Below are positions 1 to 4,429 of a DNA stretch of 5,590 nt, piece after piece. A program made the position numbers and the translations under genes. Numbering within the stretch: the stretch's first letter is position 1; each line of letters starts with the position of its first letter. The stretch is from Lachnospiraceae bacterium (GTDB lineage Bacteria; Bacillota; Clostridia; Lachnospirales; Lachnospiraceae): NCBI GenBank assembly GCA_009774215.1, contig VSNH01000217.1, forward strand, positions 1 through 5,590, written 5' to 3'. The notes beneath the pieces are model-generated. The model was not told where the DNA came from and made no database searches. It saw only the letters and a program-made list of their open reading frames with translations.

Positions 1-102
1 TTGGTTCGGAATAGTGTGGTGCTGGCGGTCTATCTCTTGTTTTCGGTTGCTTGCTTCTTTACCGTACATGAGCATTATGCTGGGGGAGATCATAGAAGAG
101 GT
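1..102. other. Unassigned stretch upstream of the DGR template
   Basis: I see no supported gene, RNA or repeat here. One frame is open from base 1 to a stop at 163-165, but it has no family resemblance and runs into the template repeat. A second frame holds only a 16-codon mini-ORF (from the ATG at 68) without a ribosome site. The stretch probably separates the upstream target gene, outside the window, from the template. Confidence 0.4.
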
Positions 103-123
103 AAAGGCTACAAAGTAGCTTTT
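103..123 (+). other. Hairpin immediately upstream of the template repeat
   Basis: AAAGGCTAC (103-111) pairs with GTAGCTTTT (115-123) over 9 bp, with one G-U wobble and an AAA loop. It ends in four T residues, so it could be a weak intrinsic terminator for the upstream gene. It could equally be a structural 5' boundary of the template RNA, since the template frame begins just after it. The short T run makes strong termination doubtful. Confidence 0.5.
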
Positions 124-149
124 CATATGGGGCAGCCGCTTATTACAGC

Positions 150-281
150 CCTCTGGCGGCGCTGATCGCGGGCGGTAACTGGAACAATGGCGTTCACGCG
201 GGCGCGCGTGCCGTGAATTGCAACAATTACCCGTGGAACGTGAACACGAATATCGGCGTGCGCGGGGCGTGTGATTTGGTG
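150..281 (+). repeat. DGR template repeat (TR)
   Basis: This is the probable RNA template that a DGR reverse transcriptase copies, with errors at adenines, into the variable repeat of a target gene. Read in frame from base 105, it would encode ...LIAGGNWNNGVHAGARAV followed by NCNNYPWNVNTNIGVRGACD. That is the signature of the C-type-lectin-fold variable segment of DGR targets. Nine Asn codons (five AAC, four AAT) fall within 177-251, which is the codon bias expected of a template because A changes in AAY do not create stops. The frame has no start codon: a stop at 102-104 precedes it and TAG at 297-299 ends it, so it is not itself a gene. The GC-rich 3' end (254-273) lacks adenine. It lies about 160 bases upstream of a DGR-type reverse transcriptase on the same strand. 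The exact ends cannot be fixed without the matching variable repeat, which is not in the window. Confidence 0.88.
254..273 (+). other. IMH*-like adenine-free GC tract at the TR 3' end
   Basis: Twenty consecutive bases contain no adenine and are almost all G/C. In characterised DGRs (Bordetella phage BPP-1) a GC-rich 'initiation of mutagenic homology' element marks the 3' end of the variable repeat, with a slightly different copy (IMH*) in the template. Position and composition match that role, but the partner copy is not visible here. Confidence 0.55.
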
Positions 282-299
282 AAAGCATTACAGGCTTAG

Positions 300-442
300 C
301 GTATCTAAGGAACACTAGCAAGGATTAGAATATTAAGAGTGCTTAATATTCCAGAATCAGAGTGACTGTCCCGCCGAAAGGCAAAGAGAAAAAGCAGGGC
401 TGCTGGTTAGTAGCTTAAAGCGAAAGGCAGGGGCTTTTTATT
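300..442 (+). ncRNA. Candidate structured 3' part of the DGR template RNA (spacer)
   Basis: This non-coding spacer joins the template to the reverse transcriptase. It contains the perfect hairpin at 328-351, a small GAAA-capped stem GCC/GGC (373-382), and a 6-bp hairpin GCTGCT/AGTAGC with a GGTT loop (399-414, one wobble). In the BPP-1 system the sequence 3' of the template forms part of the RNA bound by reverse transcriptase and Avd, and its length there is similar. The last bases also carry the reverse transcriptase ribosome site (AGGCAGGGG, 425-433). I assign it to the template RNA by position and structure only; no covariance evidence is available. Confidence 0.5.
328..351 (+). other. Perfect 10-bp hairpin in the TR-RT spacer
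   Basis: GAATATTAAG (328-337) and CTTAATATTC (342-351) are exact reverse complements around an AGTG loop. No T run follows, so it is unlikely to be a terminator. It lies between the template and the reverse transcriptase. In BPP-1 the RNA downstream of the template folds and is needed for cDNA priming, so a structural role in the template RNA is a reasonable inference. A binding site for a dimeric protein is the alternative. Confidence 0.6.
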
Positions 443-1537
443 ATGAAACGAATAGGGCATATCACAGGAGAAAACGGTAGGCGGCTTACGCTTGTAGAGG
501 CTATGGCTGACTACGGGAACGTGCAGAAAGCCTATAATAAAGCCCGGAAGTGCAAGCGATACCGCAAGGACGTTTTAATATTTACCAAAGACAAAGAGGA
601 AAATTTAGAGCGGGTACGAAATGAAATTCTGGGGCTTTCCTATGAGCCGGGCGAGTACCGATATTTTAAGGTATATGAACCGAAAGAACGGCAGATCATG
701 GCACTGCCGTTTTATGACAGGGTAGTGCAGCACGCCATTAACAATGTGCTGGAACCGATTTTTGAAAAGCGTTTTATTTTCCATTCTTACGCTTGCAGGA
801 AAAATAAAGGTATGCACGCCGCGTCTGATACGCTGAAAAGCTGGCTTTATGAGTGGCAGAGATTCCACCCGGATATGCCTTTATATGCGATTAAAGCGGA
901 TATACACCATTATTTCCAGAGTATCAACCATAATCTGCTTAAGGCAGAGATAAGGAAAGTAATAAAGGACGCAGGGGCGCTGGCACTGATCGACAAGATC
1001 ATAGAGCATAACGGGCAGATGCCGGACGGTACGGGCATACCCGTAGGAAATCTTACAAGCCAACTATTCGCAAATATTTATCTGGATAAGCTGGATAAGT
1101 ACATCAAGCACACGCTGGGCGCGGAAAAATACGAAAGGTACATGGACGACTTTATTATATTAAGCCCGGACAAGGACGAGCTGCGGCGCTGGCTGGCTGA
1201 TATTGAAAGATTCTTAAGGGAAGAGCTTATTTTAGAGCTGAACCCAAAGACGGCTATTTTATGCGCGAAGAACGGCATTGATTTTGTGGGCTATAAGCAC
1301 AGGGCGACACACAGGAAAGTAAGACCAGACAGCATTAAACGTATCAAGCGCACGATCAAGAAATATGAAAGGGGCGAGATCACAAGGGAAAATCTACAAA
1401 AGAGTATTGCAAGCTGGACGGGACACGCAGGACACGCCGACAGCCTGCATTTACGAAAGAAAATAATAAAAATGGCGGCTGATGCGCAGGAACGGGCGCA
1501 GGTAGCAAAGCCAGCAGGCGCAGGAGTGAGTACATGA
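443..1537 (+). CDS. DGR-type reverse transcriptase
   Basis: This 364-residue enzyme is predicted to synthesise cDNA from the template repeat with frequent misincorporation opposite adenine, which then replaces the variable repeat of a target gene. The fingers/palm reverse transcriptase domain spans roughly residues 40-290. Family signatures include YEPKERQIMALPFYDRVVQHA (78-98), SYACRKNKGMHAA (115-127), the first catalytic Asp in KADIHHYF (D153), and IPVGNLTSQLFANIYLD (199-215). The GNLTSQ segment is characteristic of DGR enzymes, where SQ replaces the QG of group II intron and retroviral enzymes. The YMDD box (233-236) supplies D235 and D236. A thumb-like basic region follows to about residue 345, and a short Ala/Pro-rich tail ends the protein. 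There is no maturase or endonuclease domain, and the length fits the DGR family. The ATG has AGGCAGGGG 9 bases upstream. Its stop overlaps the next start as ATGA, suggesting translational coupling to the lysis genes. Confidence 0.95.
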   Translation: MKRIGHITGENGRRLTLVEAMADYGNVQKAYNKARKCKRYRKDVLIFTKDKEENLERVRNEILGLSYEPGEYRYFKVYEPKERQIMALPFYDRVVQHAINNVLEPIFEKRFIFHSYACRKNKGMHAASDTLKSWLYEWQRFHPDMPLYAIKADIHHYFQSINHNLLKAEIRKVIKDAGALALIDKIIEHNGQMPDGTGIPVGNLTSQLFANIYLDKLDKYIKHTLGAEKYERYMDDFIILSPDKDELRRWLADIERFLREELILELNPKTAILCAKNGIDFVGYKHRATHRKVRPDSIKRIKRTIKKYERGEITRENLQKSIASWTGHAGHADSLHLRKKIIKMAADAQERAQVAKPAGAGVST

Positions 1538-1719
1538 GTAAAATTTTGCTACAAGTGCTGCATGAGCAGCAGGAAACTATTGAAAAGCAGAGCAGGCTTA
1601 TTGCTGAATTAACCGCCACTCTGGAAAACTGGGAGAGCGTAGCAGGGTACGACGGCGCGGAACTGAAAGAGCGGGCATTAAATTTGCAGAAAGCAGAAAG
1701 GCAGGATTTATGGAAATGA
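1534..1719 (+). CDS. Small coiled-coil protein between reverse transcriptase and holin
   Basis: This 61-residue protein is not recognised. Its first 35 or so residues are hydrophilic with regularly spaced Leu/Ile, which suggests an amphipathic helix or coiled coil; the rest is charged and ends in QDLWK. It has no signal peptide or membrane segment. AGGAG (1522-1526) lies 7 bases before the ATG. The start overlaps the reverse transcriptase stop (ATGA) and the end overlaps the holin by 10 bases, so it is clearly part of a tightly packed operon. Small coiled-coil proteins of unknown role are common just before holins in Firmicute phages. It is too short and too acidic to be a usual Avd accessory protein (about 120 residues, basic four-helix bundle), but a DGR-related role is not excluded. 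Confidence 0.8.
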   Translation: MSKILLQVLHEQQETIEKQSRLIAELTATLENWESVAGYDGAELKERALNLQKAERQDLWK

Positions 1720-2198
1720 AAATAATGGAATTTATCGACGCAGCGGCACACAATAAGGTGATCGAGCTGGCAATACTGGCGATTGTATTTGATACTGTTT
1801 TCGGGGTACTGCGGGCAGTGAAAGAAAAGAAGTTCAACAGCTGCGCAGGGATTGACGGCGCAATACGGAAAGTGGCAATGCTGATTTCCCTTGTATTCAT
1901 GCTGGCGGTTGATATGCTTATCAAGATCAATCTGATCGGGTTTATCCCGGAGACGGCGCGGGGGTATCTGGGGCTTAAGACAGTAGGCGTAGCGGAGTTT
2001 TTCAGCCTGCTTTACATAGCCTATGAGATCACAAGCATTTTTAAGAATATGGCATTGTGCGGGCTGCCTGTAAAAAAGGTATGGGCGAGCGTGAGGGGCT
2101 TTCTTTCCAAGTATACGGACGAGCTGCCGGACACGGACGAACTGGACGGGGACAGCACCACGGGCAGCGTAGAGGGGCATAAGCAGCAGGAAAGATAA
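1710..2198 (+). CDS. Phage holin, toxin-secretion/phage-lysis holin type
   Basis: This 162-residue membrane protein is expected to form the inner-membrane lesions that time lysis and release or activate the endolysin. Hydrophobic segments lie at about residues 18-36, 54-78 and 90-110, with the GVLRAVKEKKFNS loop between the first two. The charged residues D28, K54 and D68, the F..LLYIAYE.TSI.KN stretch (97-113) and a following G.P (118-120) are typical of the phage_holin_4/Cph1-like family of Firmicute phages. The C-terminal tail (135-162) is hydrophilic and rich in Asp/Glu/Thr, presumably cytoplasmic. AAAGGCAGGA (1697-1706) supports the first ATG; in-frame ATGs at codons 3 and 6 are alternatives and could make a dual-start holin. 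It sits directly before the endolysin, the usual lysis-cassette order. Confidence 0.88.
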   Translation: MEMKIMEFIDAAAHNKVIELAILAIVFDTVFGVLRAVKEKKFNSCAGIDGAIRKVAMLISLVFMLAVDMLIKINLIGFIPETARGYLGLKTVGVAEFFSLLYIAYEITSIFKNMALCGLPVKKVWASVRGFLSKYTDELPDTDELDGDSTTGSVEGHKQQER

Positions 2199-2231
2199 GA
2201 ATAAGAGATCAGACAGGAAAAGCGGCAAAGG

Positions 2232-2255
2232 GCGCTTACGGGAAACCGTAGGCGC
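2232..2255 (+). other. GAAA-capped hairpin between holin and endolysin
   Basis: GCGCTTACGG (2232-2241) pairs with CCGTAGGCGC (2246-2255) over 10 bp with one U-G wobble, closed by a GAAA tetraloop of the stable GNRA type. The following TTATTTC is a poor U tract, so it may be a partial terminator or an RNA-stabilising or processing element that sets the endolysin level relative to the holin. It ends 13 bases before the endolysin ribosome site. Confidence 0.55.
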
Positions 2256-2268
2256 TTATTTCATTGCA

Positions 2269-2277
2269 GAAAGGAAG
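2269..2277 (+). promoter_or_regulatory. Ribosome binding site that fixes the endolysin start
   Basis: GAAAGGAAG lies 7 bases before the ATG at 2285. This supports that ATG over the in-frame TTG at 2264, which would lie upstream of this site and has no ribosome site of its own. Confidence 0.8.
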
Positions 2278-2284
2278 TAAAAGC

Positions 2285-3763
2285 ATGAGGAACATTAACA
2301 GGCTGATAAGCGGGTACAATTTCAATCCGGGCAGCGTTTCCCGTATCAAGTACATTGTGATTCATTATGTGGGAGGTTTGAGCGGGGCGCAGGCGAACTG
2401 CAAATATTTTGCGGGCGGCAATAGAAATGCGTCCGCGCATTATTTTGTAGATCATAATGGGGAAATCTGGCAGTGCGTGGAAGATGCTAACATAGCGTGG
2501 CACTGCGGCGCAAAGAGTTATAAGCATGGGGAGTGCCGGAACGCAAACAGCATAGGCATTGAATTATGCGTAAGGAAGAGGAACACCGCCAGCCAGGGCG
2601 CGACAGATAAGGACTGGTATTTTGAGGACGCGACGGTAGAGGCGGCGGCAGAGCTGACAAGGTATTTAATGGATAAGTACGGCGTGCCTGCCGATCATGT
2701 AATAAGACATTACGACGTTACCGGGAAAATCTGCCCTAACCCGTATGTATATAATACAACGGCGCATACATGGGACGAGTTTAAAAGGCTGATAAGCGGC
2801 GGCGCTGCCTCTGCCGGGAGCGGGGAAAAGAAACTCTACAGAGTGCGCAAACGCTGGGAAGATGCAGCCGGGCAGCTGGGGGCTTTTGAAAGTCTGGAAA
2901 ATGCAAAGAAAGCCTGCATTGCTGGCTATAATGTGTATGACTGGGACGGAAAGGCGGTACACAGCGCTTTTGCAGGCAATGAGCAGCAGACGGCGGCAGG
3001 CGGCGCGGAAAGCGTGATCTGGGCTTTTCTGACGGGCAAAGGCTTAAATGCTTATGCAGCAGCCGGGCTTATGGGAAACCTTTTTGCAGAAAGCGGGCTT
3101 AAAGCAGATAATCTGCAAAATTCCTTTAATACGCGGCTGGGAATGACGGACGCAGAATATACGGCGGCTGTAGACAGCGGCAGATACACAAATTTTGTGA
3201 GGGACAGCGCGGGCTATGGGCTTGCACAGTGGACGTATTACAGCCGTAAGCAGGCACTACTTGACTTTGTAAGATCGGTGGGCGCGTCTATCGGCAGCTT
3301 AGATATGCAGCTTTCTTTCTTGTGGCAGGAATTACAGGGCTACAAGGGCGTTATTTCCGCGCTTATGGCTGCAACGTCGGTACGGGCTGCCTCTGATGCG
3401 GTATTGACAGGGTATGAAAAGCCCGCAGATCAGAGCGAGGCAGTAAAGCAGCGCCGGGCAGCATACGGGCAGGAGTATTACGACAGGTACGCCGCAGGAA
3501 CCGGGGCAGGCGGGAACACAGAGCAGGGAAAGACAGAGGCGGTACAGGTTCCCTTTAAAGTAAAAGTAGATATAACCGATCTTAGAATAAGGACGGGCGC
3601 AGGCACGGATTTTGAAAAGACGGGGAAGTATACAGGCGTGGGAGTATTTACCATTGTAGAGGTAAAAGCCGGAGAGGGCAGCGCCGCAGGCTGGGGGCTG
3701 CTGAAAGCGTATGAAGAGAATAGGGACGGCTGGGTATCGCTGGACTATTGTACAAGATTATAA
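2285..3763 (+). CDS. Modular phage endolysin: zinc amidase plus tail-lysozyme-like domain plus SH3-like domain
   Basis: This 492-residue protein is predicted to degrade host peptidoglycan at lysis. Residues about 8-170 form an N-acetylmuramoyl-L-alanine amidase of the Amidase_2 (T7 lysozyme-like) family. H27 (IVIHYVG), H142 (VIRHYD) and C150 are the expected zinc ligands, and K148 sits two residues before the Cys, as in T7 lysozyme. A short module with YRVRKRWEDAAGQLGAFESL (185-204) and a GYNVYDWDGKAV end (214-225) links to a second catalytic region (about 242-402). That region resembles phage tail lysozymes, with the motif GLMGNLFAESGL (E269 a likely catalytic Glu) and GYGLAQWTYYSRKQALLDF (311-329). 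A C-terminal SH3b-like wall-binding domain (about 423-492) contains TDLRIRTGAGTDF and a terminal DGWVSLDYCTRL. There is no signal peptide, so export probably depends on the holin. Two cutting activities in one enzyme are known for Firmicute phages. The assignment of the second activity (muramidase or glucosaminidase) is open. Confidence 0.93.
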   Translation: MRNINRLISGYNFNPGSVSRIKYIVIHYVGGLSGAQANCKYFAGGNRNASAHYFVDHNGEIWQCVEDANIAWHCGAKSYKHGECRNANSIGIELCVRKRNTASQGATDKDWYFEDATVEAAAELTRYLMDKYGVPADHVIRHYDVTGKICPNPYVYNTTAHTWDEFKRLISGGAASAGSGEKKLYRVRKRWEDAAGQLGAFESLENAKKACIAGYNVYDWDGKAVHSAFAGNEQQTAAGGAESVIWAFLTGKGLNAYAAAGLMGNLFAESGLKADNLQNSFNTRLGMTDAEYTAAVDSGRYTNFVRDSAGYGLAQWTYYSRKQALLDFVRSVGASIGSLDMQLSFLWQELQGYKGVISALMAATSVRAASDAVLTGYEKPADQSEAVKQRRAAYGQEYYDRYAAGTGAGGNTEQGKTEAVQVPFKVKVDITDLRIRTGAGTDFEKTGKYTGVGVFTIVEVKAGEGSAAGWGLLKAYEENRDGWVSLDYCTRL

Positions 3764-3774
3764 TGTATCTGCTG

Positions 3775-3813
3775 GGGTATGTCGTTCATGGGCGGCATAC
3801 CCTTTATTTTTTT
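3775..3813 (+). terminator. Intrinsic terminator of the lysis operon
   Basis: GGGTATGTCG (3775-3784) pairs with CGGCATACCC (3793-3802) over 10 bp with one wobble and an 8-base loop. It is followed directly by TTTATTTTTTT. It starts 11 bases after the endolysin stop and separates the late operon from the regulated promoter downstream. Confidence 0.92.
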
Positions 3814-3824
3814 CACAAAAAGTA

Positions 3825-3835
3825 GCTCATTGAGC
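3825..3835. promoter_or_regulatory. Upstream operator-like palindrome
   Basis: GCTCATTGAGC is a perfect 11-base palindrome around a central T. The same CTCA-N-TGAG core recurs in the promoter at 3858-3866. The two centres are 32 bases apart, about three helical turns, which would place two repressor dimers on the same DNA face. This copy lies just upstream of the -35 box. Confidence 0.65.
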
Positions 3836-3845
3836 ATAAAAAGCA

Positions 3846-3874
3846 TTGACACATAGGCTCAATGAGTATATAAT
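3846..3874 (+). promoter_or_regulatory. Consensus sigma-A promoter for the regulatory/transposase unit
   Basis: TTGACA (3846-3851) and TATAAT (3869-3874) match both consensus boxes exactly and are separated by the optimal 17 bases. It fires rightward, about 40 bases upstream of the first small gene. Such a strong promoter in a phage normally needs repression, and an operator-like palindrome occupies its spacer. Confidence 0.9.
3857..3867. promoter_or_regulatory. Operator-like palindrome inside the promoter spacer
   Basis: GCTCAATGAGT contains CTCAATGAG (3858-3866), the reverse complement of the core of the upstream palindrome. A protein bound here would sit between the -35 and -10 boxes and block RNA polymerase. 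The encoded small helix-turn-helix protein downstream, or the phage repressor outside the window, are candidate ligands. Confidence 0.65.
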
Positions 3875-3913
3875 ATATATTGTAACAAGGGTACAGCAGG
3901 AAAGGAGCTTAAC

Positions 3914-4045
3914 ATGGAGAATGAAGAAATGAGCAAAGCAGATTTAATAGCAATGTTGGTATCAATCAGAGAAGTAGCGCGAACAAACGGAGAAACACAC
4001 ACGGTAGAACATATAGACAAAATACTTGAAGAAATCCGTAAGTAA
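3914..4045 (+). CDS. Small helical protein, 43 residues, first gene of the regulated unit
   Basis: Not recognised. An ATG preceded by AAAGGAG (3901-3907, 6 bases away) opens a 43-codon frame ending in TAA. The product begins MENEEMSKADLIAML and ends DKILEEIRK. It is acidic at the start and consistent with two amphipathic helices separated by a TNGETHT turn. It has no Cys pairs, membrane segment or signal peptide. It is the first gene after a strong operator-bearing promoter, so its expression should be tightly controlled. A regulatory or antirepressor-like role is possible from position only. The strong ribosome site and promoter make it a real gene rather than a chance frame. Confidence 0.75.
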   Translation: MENEEMSKADLIAMLVSIREVARTNGETHTVEHIDKILEEIRK

Positions 4046-4070
4046 GAAAATTAAATAAAGGGACACACAA

Positions 4071-4131
4071 GGGCGGCAACCTGTAATATTCCTGCTAAGC
4101 CGCCCAAGTGCTTAATAGGATAATAGCAGGA
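4071..4131 (+). ncRNA. Candidate pseudoknot leader upstream of the small HTH gene
   Basis: GGGCGGC (4071-4077) pairs with GCCGCCC (4099-4105). The loop holds TCCTGCTA (4090-4097), which is exactly complementary to TAGCAGGA (4124-4131). Both helices can form together as an H-type pseudoknot with one base between the inner strands, or they can act as alternative hairpins. No T run follows. It ends 15 bases before the ribosome site (4147-4153) of the helix-turn-helix gene, so it may control that gene's translation or be a separate small RNA. No known riboswitch class is recognised. Confidence 0.5.
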
Positions 4132-4162
4132 TAAAACGGGAAAGTCAAGGGAGTGTGGCAGC

Positions 4163-4330
4163 ATGACGATAGAAGAGGCACGAAAAAGACAGAAAATGAG
4201 CAGGAAAGAAATATCTGAATGGCTGGAAATACCATATAGGACGCTGACAAACTGGGAGAACGGAGAAAGGGCTTGTCCGCATTATATGGAAAAACTGATT
4301 GTAGAAAAAATATTAAGAGGCAAAGAGTAA
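4163..4330 (+). CDS. Small Cro/Xre-like helix-turn-helix DNA-binding protein
   Basis: This 55-residue protein is nearly all helix-turn-helix. Its ARKRQKMSRKEISEWLEIP segment (6-24) gives the first helices, YRTLTNWENGERACP (25-39) gives the recognition helix and the conserved NWE.G.R wing, and a final helix YMEKLIVEKIL follows. The pattern matches the many minimal Xre-like proteins of Clostridia mobile elements, and it lacks any effector domain. AAGGGAG (4147-4153) lies 9 bases before the ATG. It may bind the paired palindromes at 3825-3867 and so regulate its own operon, or serve as a Cro or excision-control factor. This is inferred from position. Its stop is followed by a terminator-like hairpin before the transposase. 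Confidence 0.82.
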   Translation: MTIEEARKRQKMSRKEISEWLEIPYRTLTNWENGERACPHYMEKLIVEKILRGKE

Positions 4331-4363
4331 AGGAAAGTTGTTATAAATGAAATGCTGGTAATG

Positions 4364-4396
4364 AGCCGCAGACTTGTAAGAGAGTTTGCGGCTTTT
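4364..4396 (+). terminator. Terminator-like hairpin between the HTH gene and the transposase
   Basis: AGCCGCAGACT (4364-4374) pairs with AGTTTGCGGCT (4383-4393) over 11 bp with one G-U wobble around an 8-base loop, followed by a short run ending in TTTT (4393-4396). It would stop or attenuate transcription from the upstream promoter before the transposase. The U run is short, so partial read-through is likely. Confidence 0.68.
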
Positions 4397-4429
4397 CGCC
4401 GGATATAGGACAAAAGAGAGGTAAGGAAA

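Noticed and set aside
68..118. Mini-ORF MSIMLGEIIEEVKATK
   Set aside because: Only 16 codons, no ribosome site, and it overlaps the 103-123 hairpin.
1..165. Frame open from the window start, with a hydrophobic NSVVLAVYLLFSVACFF-like stretch, as the tail of the upstream target gene
   Set aside because: It overlaps the template repeat in another frame and has no family resemblance. The only hint of a variable-repeat end is a 5-base match (TTGGT at 1-5 and 276-280), which is easily chance.
105..299. Reading frame through the template repeat as a real gene
   Set aside because: It has no start codon or ribosome site, and the sequence is explained by its role as a DGR template.
391..442. Terminator just before the reverse transcriptase (AAAGC...GGCTTTTTA)
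   Set aside because: The AAAGC/GCTTT pairing is only about 5 bp, and the sequence serves as the reverse transcriptase ribosome site region.
1380..2228. Long reverse-strand frame of 282 codons
   Set aside because: It lies antisense to the reverse transcriptase end, the coiled-coil gene and the holin; its translation is low-complexity without domain signals, and it has no sensible start context.
4331..4429. Left inverted repeat of an IS30 insertion sequence
   Set aside because: I looked for the complement of the right-edge GTGTCGCATTTAATATTGACA and found no match, so an insertion-sequence boundary cannot be drawn.
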